A stretch of 64,000 nt of DNA from Streptosporangium sp. NBC_01495 (GCF_036250735.1 NZ_CP109430.1:10602001-10666000); one strand, 5' to 3'; positions 50,720 to 59,816 are shown, counted from the stretch's first letter. The notes: generated by a model from the sequence alone, not told the origin. Numbers and translations are program-made.

Positions 50720-51516
50720 TCCGTGCTCCCCTCGCGCCATGGGGCGAACGCCCGTTCCAGGACCTGCCCGAATGCCATGAGCATCGCCGCCAGCACCGAC
50801 ACCAGCACGGTCAGTGCCAGTACGGTGGCGGAGTCGAAGCGCGAGCTGGCCCCGAGCAGGAGCCCGCCGATGCCGGTCGCCTCGAGGAAGAACTCGGCGA
50901 TGAACGTGCCGACGAAGGCCATCGCGATCCCCTGCCTGATGCCGCTCATGGCGTACGGCATCGCGTGCGGCAGCAGGACGTCGCGCCAGAGGGCCCATTC
51001 GCCGCTGCGGTGGACGCGGGCGACCTCCAGCAGGGTGACGGGGGTGTGCCGGGCGCCCTCGGCCGTGTTGATCAGGACGGGGAAGACCGCGCTCAGGAAC
51101 ACGACCAGCACCTTCGCCCCGAAACCGAAGCCGAACGCCGCCAGGATGAGCGGCGCGAGCGCCACGATGGGCACCGACTGCACCGCGAAGACGAGCCACT
51201 GCGTGCCGGTGCGAAGCCGCCTGGACCGGGAGAGGACGAGCCCGTAGCCCACCCCGCCCACGACGGCGGCGACGAGCCCGGCCAGGAACAGCACCCCCGT
51301 GTCGGCGAGTGCCTCGGGAAGCGTGCCGTCGCGGGTCATGGCGACGAGCGACTCGAAGGAGCGGACGGGTGTCGCCAGCAGCACCGGATCGCGCTGACCG
51401 AGCACCTGCCAGGCCAGCAGTCCGGCGAGCAGCCCGACCAGCGAGATCGCCACGCCTTTCAGCCTGGCTCCGGAGACCCCGGGACCCCCGGAAGCAGGGT
51501 CACTTGGCGAGGGCAT
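50716..51516 (-). CDS. ABC transporter permease (SsuC/TauC type)
   Basis: A 266-residue permease with six transmembrane helices. The coupling loop is TAEGARHTPVTLLEVARVHR with GEWALWRDVLLPHAMPYAMS. It is homologous to the next permease, so the channel is probably a heterodimer of the two. Its ATG lies 17 bp inside the end of the substrate-binding-protein gene. Confidence 0.92.
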   Translation of the reverse strand: MPSPSDPASGGPGVSGARLKGVAISLVGLLAGLLAWQVLGQRDPVLLATPVRSFESLVAMTRDGTLPEALADTGVLFLAGLVAAVVGGVGYGLVLSRSRRLRTGTQWLVFAVQSVPIVALAPLILAAFGFGFGAKVLVVFLSAVFPVLINTAEGARHTPVTLLEVARVHRSGEWALWRDVLLPHAMPYAMSGIRQGIAMAFVGTFIAEFFLEATGIGGLLLGASSRFDSATVLALTVLVSVLAAMLMAFGQVLERAFAPWREGSTE

Positions 51517-52507
51517 CGCGGAACACCGTGGCGTCGACGAACTGGTCGTACTTGGGAGTCTTGTCCGCTGGAACGTTCCCGGCCTTCACCTGGTCCTCGA
51601 TCGCCTTGTCGACGCGCTCGCGGGTGAGGCCGACGTCGGTGGGCCAGAAGCCGAGCTTCACGTAGTCGCCCAGGGCCACCTTGGAGATCTCCGGGCTTCG
51701 CTTCGTCATCCGCGCGGCGATCGCCGTCACGTCGTCGGCGTTGGCCGGGTCGTTGATGTACGTGATCGCCTTGTGCAGGGCCGCCACGGTCTCGACCCAC
51801 GCGGGCCGCTTGCCGCCGTCCTTCAACTCGTCCTCGCGGGTGACGAGCATGGTGTAGTGCGACTTCGGGTCGACCTTGGCCAGCGCGACCACCTCGTGGG
51901 TCTCCTTCGACTGCTGCACGGCGGCCAGCTCGTCCGGGTGCAGGACGGCGGTGTCGACCTGGCCGGCGATCATCGCGTCGACGCTCTGCGGCCCGCCCAC
52001 GTTCACCAGCTTGACGTCCTTGACGGTGAGCCCGCAGGAGGCCAGCATCGTCCCCACGCTCAGCGCCTTGGGGGCGCCGACGCCGTCCACCGCGATCGTC
52101 TTCCCCTTCAGGGCGGCGCAGTCCTTCACCGCCGCGTCGGAGGAGGCCACCAGGTACGAGGGGTTCTCGTTGCCGAGGACGGCCACGACCGAGCCGCCGG
52201 AGGCCCGCAGCGCGACCGCGCCGGAGGTGCCCACGATCCCGCCGTCGAGTTCACGGCTCTGGATCGCACGCCCCACGTCCGCCCCGGTGGGCAGCGGGCG
52301 CAGTGTCACCTTCACCCCGTTCGCGGTGAAGTAACCCTTCTCCTCTGCCACGTAGGCCATCAGGTTGACGAAGACGGGGGGGATGCCGGGGATGCCCATC
52401 GTGATGGTGGGCGTACCGCCGGCGGAGGGCGAGTCGCCACCGCACGCGGTGCCGAGGGCCGACAGCGACACGAGGGCCAGGACGGCTCCTCCGATGCGTT
52501 TGATCAT
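51500..52507 (-). CDS. ABC substrate-binding lipoprotein (NMT1/SsuA type)
   Basis: A 335-residue lipoprotein with signal peptide IKRIGGAVLALVSLSALGT and lipobox LGTAC at Cys22. The mature domain is NMT1/SsuA-like: FVNLMAYVAEEKGYFTANGV, GADVGRAIQSRELDGGIVGT, LKGKTIAVDGVGAPKALSVG and DVKLVNVGGPQSVDAMIAGQ. It captures the transported substrate outside the membrane. Ligands of this family are small anions or aromatic/heterocyclic acids; the exact ligand is unknown. Confidence 0.93.
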   Translation of the reverse strand: MIKRIGGAVLALVSLSALGTACGGDSPSAGGTPTITMGIPGIPPVFVNLMAYVAEEKGYFTANGVKVTLRPLPTGADVGRAIQSRELDGGIVGTSGAVALRASGGSVVAVLGNENPSYLVASSDAAVKDCAALKGKTIAVDGVGAPKALSVGTMLASCGLTVKDVKLVNVGGPQSVDAMIAGQVDTAVLHPDELAAVQQSKETHEVVALAKVDPKSHYTMLVTREDELKDGGKRPAWVETVAALHKAITYINDPANADDVTAIAARMTKRSPEISKVALGDYVKLGFWPTDVGLTRERVDKAIEDQVKAGNVPADKTPKYDQFVDATVFRDALAK

Positions 52508-52575
52508 TTGCACTTGCTGTCCTCTTGGGATCGCGACCACCCCTGCCGGAGGGTCTGCCACTTACTGGATGGGTT

Positions 52576-53409
52576 TCACCTGGTCTGGTCGGCGTCCTGG
52601 GACATCACCAGGGACCAGACACGTTCACGCAGGGCGACGAACTCCTCCGACATCGCGACCGCTCTGTCGCGCGGCCGGGGCAGGGCGACGTCGATCACCT
52701 CGTGCACCCGGCCCGGACGGCCCTTCAGCACGACGACCCGGTCACCGAAGAGCACGGCCTCGTCGATGGAGTGCGTGACGAACAGCATCGTGATCGGATG
52801 CTCCTCCCACATCCGGAGCAGCTCGAACCGCAGGACCTCGGCGGTCTGGGCGTCCAGGGCGCCGAACGGCTCGTCCATGAGCAGCACCCGAGGGCGCACC
52901 GCGAGGGCGCGGGCCAGGCCGGTCCGCTGCTGCATGCCGCCGGAGAGCTGGTGCGGGTAGGACTTCTCGAAACCGGAGAGGCCCACCATCTCGATCAGCT
53001 CACGCGTGCGGGAGGCGATCTCCTCCCTGGGCAGGCCGCGCAGGCGCAACGGGTAGGCGACGTTCGCCTCGGCCGTCTTCCACGGGAAGAGGCCGAAGTG
53101 CTGGAAGACCATGGCGACGCCGTCGGGGGTCGTGCTCACGGTCTCCCCGTCGACGCGCACGCGTCCCTCGGCCGGTGAGATGAGCCCGGCCACCGCGCGC
53201 AGCAGCGTCGTCTTGCCGCATCCCGAGGGCCCGACGATCGAGACGATCTCACCGGGTCTGACGTCGACGTGGATGTCCTCGGCCGCGTTGCGGTCCCCGA
53301 AGCGCATGGTGACGCCGTCGATGTCCACCGACGCGCTGCCCGAGGCGGGAGCGGCGTTCACGGTGCGAGGAGGGCGGGAGGAATCCCTGAGCCTGTCGAG
53401 CAGTGACAT
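52576..53409 (-). CDS. ABC transporter ATPase (SsuB/TauB type)
   Basis: A 277-residue nucleotide-binding subunit: Walker A GPSGCGKTT, Q-loop VFQHFGLFPW, signature LSGGMQQRTGLARAL, Walker B VLLMDEPFGALD and switch His in FVTHSIDEAV. It begins the minus-strand operon. I start at MSLLDRLRD; no clear Shine-Dalgarno sequence precedes it. It diverges from the alpha/beta hydrolase at 53471, and the shared intergenic region holds a candidate GntR operator. Confidence 0.93.
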   Translation of the reverse strand: MSLLDRLRDSSRPPRTVNAAPASGSASVDIDGVTMRFGDRNAAEDIHVDVRPGEIVSIVGPSGCGKTTLLRAVAGLISPAEGRVRVDGETVSTTPDGVAMVFQHFGLFPWKTAEANVAYPLRLRGLPREEIASRTRELIEMVGLSGFEKSYPHQLSGGMQQRTGLARALAVRPRVLLMDEPFGALDAQTAEVLRFELLRMWEEHPITMLFVTHSIDEAVLFGDRVVVLKGRPGRVHEVIDVALPRPRDRAVAMSEEFVALRERVWSLVMSQDADQTR

Positions 53410-53425
53410 GGGCCATACTGTTGCA

Positions 53426-53447
53426 TGATGATGCCTTCTGTACAAGA
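53426..53447. promoter_or_regulatory. Candidate GntR operator, copy 1
   Basis: This 22-bp stretch, ending TGTACAAGA, matches 57204-57225 at 16 of 22 positions. It lies in the 61-bp divergent region between the ABC ATPase and the alpha/beta hydrolase/GntR genes. Being shared by two promoters of the same island, it is a good candidate for the GntR-type regulator encoded at 54265. Confidence 0.5.
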
Positions 53448-53470
53448 GTAATGTGTCATGGAGATTAATA

Positions 53471-54265
53471 ATGCATGATCCGTCCAACCCTGTTCTGCTC
53501 TTGCACACCCTCGGAGGCAACGCGCGCACGTGGGCGCCGGTCGTGGACGCGGGGGCCGATCCCACCCGCTTCCTCGCGGTCGACCTGCCCGGTCACGGTG
53601 TGCGCGGGGAGGACCCCTTCGACCTGGCCGCCGCCCTGACCGCGGTTCACGCGGCGCTGGACGAGTGCGGTACGGCACCCGCGCATCTCGTCGGCTCCGG
53701 TCTGGGAGCCTTCGTCGCGCTGCGGGTCCTCGCCGACGCGCCGCACCGCCTGGCCTCCCTGCTGCTCGCCGGCTTCCCTCCCGGCGGAGACCCCGCCCGC
53801 CTGCGCGCCACGGCCGACTCGCTGCACGCGACGGGGATGGCCGGGTTCGCGGCCGGGTACCTGACCGCGACGGTGGTGACCGACGGCGGCCCCGACAGTG
53901 GCATCGGTCTGGCGGAGCTGACCGCGTCGATGACGGGCATGCGGCCGGAGGCGTTCCTCGGCGCCCTGGAGGCGGCGCTGGGGTGGGAGACGCCGGTGTC
54001 GCCGGGGCCGGTGCCGTGCCGGATGCTGCGAGGAGAACACGACGTCCGGGTGACCGAGCAGGCGGCGCGATCACTCGCGACTCGTCTCGGTGCCGACTAC
54101 ATTGGTGTTCCCGGAGCCGGTCACATCGCGTATGTGGACGATCCCCGAGGTTTCCGTGAGCTGATGGACGCCTTTCATCGGGTCGTCGAGGCGCGTACGG
54201 CCGTGCCGGGCACTCTCAGTCCAGGCTCTCCTGCTGAGCCCGTCCTCTCGCAGGAAGGAACTTGA
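53471..54265 (+). CDS. Alpha/beta hydrolase
   Basis: A 264-residue hydrolase. VLLLHTLGGNARTW is the oxyanion loop, LVGSGLGAFVALRVLA is the nucleophile elbow (Ser in GSGLG) and PGAGHIAYVDDP carries the catalytic His, with an acid residue in RGEHDVRV. It resembles beta-ketoadipate enol-lactone hydrolase (PcaD-like) and other small-ester hydrolases. The start at 53471 follows GGAG. Its stop overlaps the GntR start (TGATG), so both are cotranscribed. Confidence 0.9.
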   Translation: MHDPSNPVLLLHTLGGNARTWAPVVDAGADPTRFLAVDLPGHGVRGEDPFDLAAALTAVHAALDECGTAPAHLVGSGLGAFVALRVLADAPHRLASLLLAGFPPGGDPARLRATADSLHATGMAGFAAGYLTATVVTDGGPDSGIGLAELTASMTGMRPEAFLGALEAALGWETPVSPGPVPCRMLRGEHDVRVTEQAARSLATRLGADYIGVPGAGHIAYVDDPRGFRELMDAFHRVVEARTAVPGTLSPGSPAEPVLSQEGT

Positions 54266-54978
54266 TGGCCAAGCCCCCTTCGTCCGCCTCGTCAAGTGGA
54301 TCCGCCGACAGCCCGCGCACCAAGCGCGACCGCATCGTCGCGGAGCTGCGCCGCATGATCGCGGAAGGCGAGCTGGCGCGTGGCAGCAGGATCAGGCAGG
54401 ACGTGATCGCCGCTCGCTTCAAGACCAGCATCACCCCCGTGCGCGAGGCGCTGCGGCTGCTGGAGGCGGAGGGAATGCTGGTCAGCGAGCCGCACAGGGG
54501 AGTCCGCGTCGCGGACGCGGACTACGAGCGGGTCAAGACGGTCTACCTGCTGAGAAGGCTGGTCGAGCCGTACGCCATGCGCCGGGCCGCCCGGCGCCTC
54601 TCCCCCAAGGACCTCGACCTCGCGCAGCGGCTCGTGGACGACATGGAACGTGTCGCGGCCGAGGGCGACCGGGCGACGCTGAACGAGAAGAACCGGCAGT
54701 TCCACTTTTTGTTCTACGACAGGACGGGCAACGAGGGGCTGGCCGAGGAGGTGGCGCTCCTGTGGCAGCAGTTCCCGTGGGACGTGCTCCAGGTGCTCAC
54801 CCACCGCGCGGACGAGGTGTCGCAGGAGCACCGGGCGATCCTCAAGGCCGCCCACGACGGCGACCCCGACGCGCTCGCCCGCGCCACGGAGGAGCACCTG
54901 GCGAGCAGCTTCCTCGCGCTGGCCCGCCATCTCACCGGCTACGAGGTCACCGATCCCTTCGAGATCGACAACGACTGA
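54265..54978 (+). CDS. GntR-family (FadR subfamily, FCD domain) regulator
   Basis: A 237-residue regulator. The N-terminal winged helix is KRDRIVAELRRMIAEGELAR, IRQDVIAARFKTSITPVREA and LRLLEAEGMLVSEPHRGVRV. The C-terminal all-helical FCD domain has likely metal/ligand residues in NRQFHFLFYDRTG and the His-containing EEHLASSF. FCD-type regulators respond to carboxylic acids such as pathway intermediates. It is coupled to the hydrolase gene and overlaps the convergent CoA-transferase gene by 40 bp. It probably controls the whole island. Confidence 0.93.
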   Translation: MAKPPSSASSSGSADSPRTKRDRIVAELRRMIAEGELARGSRIRQDVIAARFKTSITPVREALRLLEAEGMLVSEPHRGVRVADADYERVKTVYLLRRLVEPYAMRRAARRLSPKDLDLAQRLVDDMERVAAEGDRATLNEKNRQFHFLFYDRTGNEGLAEEVALLWQQFPWDVLQVLTHRADEVSQEHRAILKAAHDGDPDALARATEEHLASSFLALARHLTGYEVTDPFEIDND

Positions 54979-56156
54979 CGGCAGACGTCGGCGGCGAGCA
55001 GGCCGTCGATCTCGGCGTCGGGCACGCCGAGCTCGCGAAGCACCTCCACCGTGTGCTCCCCGAGAGCGGGCACGGCCCGCTCCTCCTCCTCGACGTGTGC
55101 CGGATGGAACGGCGACGTCACCACCGTCGCCGTCTCACCGTCCGGCAGGGCGGCCGACGACCATCGGCCCGTGGCGTGCGCCTGCGGATGCGCGAGAACC
55201 TCGGGGAGGCCGTTCAGCCTGGCGTGCGGCACGTCCGCCAGGTCGAGCCGGGAGACCAGCGTCTCCGTCGACAACGCGCGCAGCGCCTCCTGGATCAGGG
55301 GCTCCAGCCGCGCCCGGTTGCGCAGGCGGTCGCTGTTCGAGGCGAAGTCCGGATCGGTCGCGAGGATCGGATCCTCGATCACCCCCACGCACAGGCGGCG
55401 CCACTGCCCCTCGTTCTGCACGGCGATGAGCACCTGGTCCCCGTCGCCGGACAGGTAGGGGCCGTACGGGGCGATGCTCGCGTGGCTGAGCCCGGCCGGC
55501 TGCGGTGCCGTGCCCGCGTGCGACTGGGCGAGAAGCAGGGGGCTCATCCATTCGAGGAGCACGTCGAACATGGCGACGTCGATGCGCCGGCCGACGCCGG
55601 AACGTTCCCGCGCGTAGAGCGCCGCGTTGATGGCGGCGAGGGCGTAGGTGCCACCGGCCAGATCCGCCAGGGACACCCCGGGCTTGGCCGGCTGCGCCGG
55701 TGTGCCGGTCGCCGTGACCGTACCCGCCTCCCCCTGGATGAGCATGTCGTACGCCTTCCGGTGGGCGTAGGGCCCCTGCGTGCCGTAGCCGGACAGGAAG
55801 CACCGGATGAGCCGCGGGTTGATCCCGACGAGGTCGTCGTCGGTGAAGATCCGCTCGAAGGCGCCGGGCGCGAGGTTGCACACCAGCACGTCGGCGGACC
55901 GCAGCAGCTCTCCCAGCAGCCGCTTCCCCTCGGACGTCTTGAGGTCCAGGGCGACGCTTCGCTTACCGCGGTTCAGCCAGACGAAATGGCTGGAGTACCC
56001 CTGGACGAAGTCGTCGTAGTCGCGGGCGAAATCGCCGCTGAGCCGTTCCACCTTGATGACGTCGGCCCCGAGGTCGGCGAGATGGCGGGAGCACAGCGGG
56101 ACGGCGACGGCCTGTTCCACGGCGACCACGCGCACGCCTCGAAGGTCGTTCCTCAT
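54939..56156 (-). CDS. CaiB/BaiF-family (class III) CoA-transferase
   Basis: A 405-residue CoA-transferase. Motifs are LRGVRVVAVEQAVAVPLCSR, HLADLGADVIKVE, LNRGKRSVALDLKTSEGKRL, the catalytic Asp region in AYDMLIQGEAG and GQWRRLCVGVIEDPIL. It moves CoA between carboxylic acids and would activate the imported or hydrolysed acid for the CoA lyase of the same island. Its ATG overlaps the upstream MBL-fold gene stop by 4 bp. The 3' end overlaps the GntR gene tail to tail. Confidence 0.93.
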   Translation of the reverse strand: MRNDLRGVRVVAVEQAVAVPLCSRHLADLGADVIKVERLSGDFARDYDDFVQGYSSHFVWLNRGKRSVALDLKTSEGKRLLGELLRSADVLVCNLAPGAFERIFTDDDLVGINPRLIRCFLSGYGTQGPYAHRKAYDMLIQGEAGTVTATGTPAQPAKPGVSLADLAGGTYALAAINAALYARERSGVGRRIDVAMFDVLLEWMSPLLLAQSHAGTAPQPAGLSHASIAPYGPYLSGDGDQVLIAVQNEGQWRRLCVGVIEDPILATDPDFASNSDRLRNRARLEPLIQEALRALSTETLVSRLDLADVPHARLNGLPEVLAHPQAHATGRWSSAALPDGETATVVTSPFHPAHVEEEERAVPALGEHTVEVLRELGVPDAEIDGLLAADVCRQSLSISKGSVTS

Positions 56157-57151
56157 CGCGCACCTCCGCCGAAGCGGAACACCGTGCCGACGGCGGGCTG
56201 CACGTAACGGTCGTGCAGTGACGCCGACATGTGCGCGTGCGAGCGCAGCCCGCTGCAGTGCATGGGCACGACCGTGGCGACGTCGAGATCCCGGAAGGCG
56301 TTCGCCGTCGCCTCGACGTTCTTCGCGGGAGTCGTCGGGAAGCCGAGGTGGAACCCCCCGATGACCGCCCTGATCGGCCGGTCGCCGCAGACCCGCCGGG
56401 CCTGCTCGATGGTGTTGATCACACCGGCGTGCGCGCATCCCGTCAGCACGACCAGGCCCTCCCCCTTGACGTCGATGACGAGTCCCATCTCGTCGATCAC
56501 CTCGTCCCGGCGCAGGTCACCCTCCCGCGACACCTGGTACAGGCCGGGCGCTCCGCGCTCGAACGGCTGGGAGACCGACTCGAACGGCACGTTGCGCGGG
56601 ATCTCACCGGTCGTCCACACCCCCCAGCCCAGATCCAGCGGGTCCCTCGTCAGGACGGGCGCCCCGCCGGACGCCTCCACCTGCTCGAAGGTGAACGCGG
56701 AGTTGTAGACCGAGGACGTCCGCCCGTCGCCCATGACCGCGTAGCGCGGCAGCTCGGCGTCGTGGTGCGTGGCGACCGGGATCCGGCGGCCGGCCAGCCC
56801 GAGGAACCGGTGGACGCCCCCGAAGTGGTCGGGGTGACCGTGGCTGATGACCACGTGGTCCATGCCGGACGGGTCGACGCCGAGCACCCTCATGTTGTGT
56901 TCGAGCACGGTGCCGGTCAGGCCCACGTCGAACAGCAAGCGCAGGACGTGCCTGCCGCGGGTGGCTTCGACCAGGAGACTGATCCCGTTCTCGGCCTGCG
57001 GCGGGACGCGCTTCCCGTCGAAGTGCTCGATCAGCCCGTAACGGCTGACGCAGTGGTCGTCGGACCCCAGTGGACTCGCCTGATCCGGCAGCAACATGTC
57101 CACCCAGTTCTCCACGAGGACCGTGATCGTAACGGACTCGGCCTGGAACAC
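56153..57151 (-). CDS. Metallo-beta-lactamase-fold hydrolase
   Basis: A 332-residue MBL-fold protein of the group annotated with dihydropteroate-synthase-like/MptA-neighbour enzymes. Metal ligands are in VVISHGHPDHFGG (HxHxDH-like: S-H-G-H-P-D-H), GCAHAGVIN and the final MHCSG. It has a large insertion between them. The reaction is unknown; such proteins open lactones or phosphodiesters. The GTG start follows GGAAGGAG. It is first in a two-gene operon with the CoA-transferase, downstream of the second candidate GntR operator. Confidence 0.87.
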   Translation of the reverse strand: MFQAESVTITVLVENWVDMLLPDQASPLGSDDHCVSRYGLIEHFDGKRVPPQAENGISLLVEATRGRHVLRLLFDVGLTGTVLEHNMRVLGVDPSGMDHVVISHGHPDHFGGVHRFLGLAGRRIPVATHHDAELPRYAVMGDGRTSSVYNSAFTFEQVEASGGAPVLTRDPLDLGWGVWTTGEIPRNVPFESVSQPFERGAPGLYQVSREGDLRRDEVIDEMGLVIDVKGEGLVVLTGCAHAGVINTIEQARRVCGDRPIRAVIGGFHLGFPTTPAKNVEATANAFRDLDVATVVPMHCSGLRSHAHMSASLHDRYVQPAVGTVFRFGGGAR

Positions 57152-57203
57152 GAGGCAGCTCCTTCCTTTGTACAACCAGAGGGGCACTTTACATTAGCTA
57201 GAC

Positions 57204-57225
57204 AGATAATGCATCATATACAAGA
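57204..57225. promoter_or_regulatory. Candidate GntR operator, copy 2
   Basis: The related 22-bp sequence, ending TATACAAGA, is located 53 bp upstream of the MBL-fold gene start. Together with copy 1 (53426-53447) it ties the two minus-strand operons and the plus-strand hydrolase/GntR pair to one regulator. Confidence 0.45.
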
Positions 57226-57385
57226 TCGTGTTTTATTTGCCGGGTCGATGTGAAGAGACGGGTCACCGCGTGGAGCCGGGCCGGCGCGGCCGATGTCGCC
57301 GATCACGATGGCGATGAGGGCGGGGGAGGGGGCGACGCCGGTGGTGAACCGGGCCGTCCAGGACACCGGCGCTCGGGGCTCGTGC

Positions 57386-57455
57386 GGAGTTCGGAGTTCG
57401 GCGTGCGGCGTTCGGCGTTCGGCGTTCGGCGTTCGGCGTTCGGCGTTCGGCGTTC
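57386..57455. repeat. Heptanucleotide microsatellite, ten 7-bp units
   Basis: Ten consecutive 7-bp units: GGAGTTC twice, GGCGTGC once, then GGCGTTC seven times. It lies in the 474-bp intergenic region between the MBL-fold and kinase genes, where no gene is otherwise supported. Short perfect units make slippage and strain-to-strain length variation likely. Confidence 0.9.
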
Positions 57456-57625
57456 GAGGCGTACGCCGCGGGCGCGGGAATCTGGCCGGTGGGGAACTGC
57501 GGGGAGACGGGAGATTGCCGATGGGTGAATTGACGACCCGCGATCTCACAGCCCCGAGGCCCGCGGCTTCATTATTGAGTGGTTGATGGAACCGCGTCTC
57601 GCCCGGGCTTCGGAAGAGGTGGGAA

Positions 57626-59773
57626 TTGCCTCGTACCGAGCCACGTGATCCGGGCGGCCTCGGACAGGTGGGCGACTACCGGCTGGCCGCTCGGATCGGG
57701 CACGGTGGCCAGGGCGAGGTCTACCGGGCGGTGACCCCGTCGGGTGCCGATGTCGCGGTCAAGGTGCTGCACGCCCGGCTCTCCGGGGATCCCGACGCTC
57801 GCCGCCGGTTCTTCCGCGAGGTCGAGCTGGCCCGGCGGGTCGCCCCTTTCTGCACGGCGCGGGTGCTCGACATGGGGCTCCAGGGCGAGCGGCCGTACAT
57901 CGTGAGCGAGTTCGTCGCTGGTGCGTCACTGCAGCACGTCGTGCGGCAGGACGGCCCACGGTCGGGCAGTGGGCTGGAGCGGCTCGCGGTCGCCACGGCG
58001 ACCGCGCTGGCCGCGATCCACCGGGCCGGGATCGTGCACCGCGATTTCAAGCCGAGCAACGTCATCATGGGTCCCGAAGGCCCGGTGGTCATCGACTTCG
58101 GGATCTCGCGCGCCCTTGACAACACCGCCACGCAGACCGGGGCGATGGGTACGCCCGGCTACATGGCGCCGGAGCAGATCGCTGCGGGACCCGTCGGCCC
58201 GGCGGCGGACGTGTTCAGCTGGGCCGCCACGATGGTCTACGCGGCCACGGGCCGACAGGCCTTTCCCGGCGCCTCGGTTCCCGCGATGCTGTACGCGATC
58301 TTGCACGGCACCGCGGACCTCTCTGGCCTGCCGGAAGGACTGCGGTCCCTGGTGGAGGCATGCCTGGCGAAGGATCCCGGCAGCCGTCCCACCGCGGCCG
58401 CCCTGGTCCGGACCCTGACCGGCGAAGATCTCCCAAGTCCGAGGCCGGATCCAGGCACGAGCTCAGGCACGAGCCCGGACCTGAGCCCGAGCCCGACTCC
58501 GGGGTCGGGCGGTGACGCCACAGCCCCGGCCGGTCCCGGTCGTGCGACCGAGGCCCTGCCCGCACCGGGTACGCGTGCGATCCCGCGTCGCGCCCTGGTC
58601 GCGGCCGGACTGGCGGCCGTCCTGGCGGCGGGGGTGTTGACCGTGTGGTTCTGGCCGCGCGGTACGGACGACACCGGCACGGACTCCTCCCGGACGACCA
58701 CCACCCTCACCGGTACGCCCGGTACACCCGGCACGTCGGGCACGTCGGGCACGTCGGGCACATCGAGTACACCGAGCGTCGCCCCGTCGTCCTCGGTGCC
58801 GTTCGGTGCACCGGTCGGCGAGCCGATGACCGCTCACGCCAACGACGTACGGGCGGTGGCGGTCGACGTGCTCGATGGCACCCCCGTGGTGGTGAGCGGA
58901 TCCGACGACGAGAGCGCCCGCGTGCTGGACCTCGCCACCGGTGAGCAGCTCGGTGCGACCCTGTCCGGGCACACGGAATGGGTCCGGGCGGTCGCGGTCG
59001 GCCGTCTCGACGGCGTCCCCATCGCGGTGACCGGCAGCGACGACGACACCGCCCGGGTCTGGAATCTGAGAACCGGCCAATCGATCGGTCCAGTCCTCGC
59101 CGGGCACGCCGGTGACGTCAAGGCGGTGGCCGTGGGCGAGCTGGACGGTGTCCCCATCGCGGTGACCGGCGGCGCCGACGAGCGCGCACGGGTGTGGAAC
59201 CTGCGCACCGGCCAGGAGTTCGGTGCCCCCCTCGCCGGGCACAGGGGCACGGTGTGGGCGGTGGCCATCGGCGAGCTCGACGGCTCGCCGATCGCGGTCA
59301 CCACCGGCGACGACGGCACCGTCCGCGTCTGGGACCTCGCCACCAGGAAACAGCTCGGCGACTCCCTGACCGGCCACACCGGCTGGGTCCGGTCGGTGGC
59401 GCTCGGTGAGCTCGGCGGGAAGCCCGTCGCCGTCACCGGTGGCGAGGACAGGACCGCCCGCGTCTGGGATCTCACGACAGGGAACCAGCTCGGCGCCCCC
59501 CTGTCCGGCCACACCGGCTGGGTCTGGTCGGTGGCGTTCGGCGAGGTCGGCGGGAAGCCCGTCGCCGTCACCGGTGGCGAGGACAGGACCGCCCGCGTCT
59601 GGGATCTCGGCACGCGAAAGCAACTCGGCGGCCCTCTCTCCGGTCACACCGACTGCGTGTGGACGGTGGCCTTCGGCGAGCTCGGCGGGCTGCCCGTCGC
59701 GGTCACCGGCAGCAGGGACGAGACGATCCGGGTGTGGAGTCTCGGCCCGCCCCTGCCGTCGCCGAGGTCCTGA
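57626..59773 (+). CDS. Membrane Ser/Thr protein kinase with WD40-like repeats
   Basis: A 715-residue eukaryote-type kinase. The kinase domain covers ~15-275: glycine loop IGHGGQGEVY, Lys46 in VAVKVLH, HRDFKPSNVIM, DFGISRA and GTPGYMAPEQ. A Pro/Gly/Ser-rich juxtamembrane stretch follows. A single membrane helix lies near 315-340 (ALVAAGLAAVLAAGVLTVWF), then a Thr/Ser/Gly linker. The outer part is a seven-blade WD40-type propeller with repeated LSGHTxWVxSVAxGELxGxPVAVTGG. Two adjacent blades are nearly identical at DNA level. The start is TTG with GAGGTGGG upstream. It is not linked to neighbours. Confidence 0.92.
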   Translation: MPRTEPRDPGGLGQVGDYRLAARIGHGGQGEVYRAVTPSGADVAVKVLHARLSGDPDARRRFFREVELARRVAPFCTARVLDMGLQGERPYIVSEFVAGASLQHVVRQDGPRSGSGLERLAVATATALAAIHRAGIVHRDFKPSNVIMGPEGPVVIDFGISRALDNTATQTGAMGTPGYMAPEQIAAGPVGPAADVFSWAATMVYAATGRQAFPGASVPAMLYAILHGTADLSGLPEGLRSLVEACLAKDPGSRPTAAALVRTLTGEDLPSPRPDPGTSSGTSPDLSPSPTPGSGGDATAPAGPGRATEALPAPGTRAIPRRALVAAGLAAVLAAGVLTVWFWPRGTDDTGTDSSRTTTTLTGTPGTPGTSGTSGTSGTSSTPSVAPSSSVPFGAPVGEPMTAHANDVRAVAVDVLDGTPVVVSGSDDESARVLDLATGEQLGATLSGHTEWVRAVAVGRLDGVPIAVTGSDDDTARVWNLRTGQSIGPVLAGHAGDVKAVAVGELDGVPIAVTGGADERARVWNLRTGQEFGAPLAGHRGTVWAVAIGELDGSPIAVTTGDDGTVRVWDLATRKQLGDSLTGHTGWVRSVALGELGGKPVAVTGGEDRTARVWDLTTGNQLGAPLSGHTGWVWSVAFGEVGGKPVAVTGGEDRTARVWDLGTRKQLGGPLSGHTDCVWTVAFGELGGLPVAVTGSRDETIRVWSLGPPLPSPRS

Positions 59774-59792
59774 GGGGCTGTCGGACGCTCCT

Positions 59793-59816
59793 CGGAGGCG
59801 AGGCGTGACGCCTCCG
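59793..59816 (+). terminator. Hairpin after the kinase gene
   Basis: An 8-bp stem CGGAGGCG / CGCCTCCG with an 8-base loop begins 20 bp after the kinase stop. No U-run follows. Confidence 0.6.
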
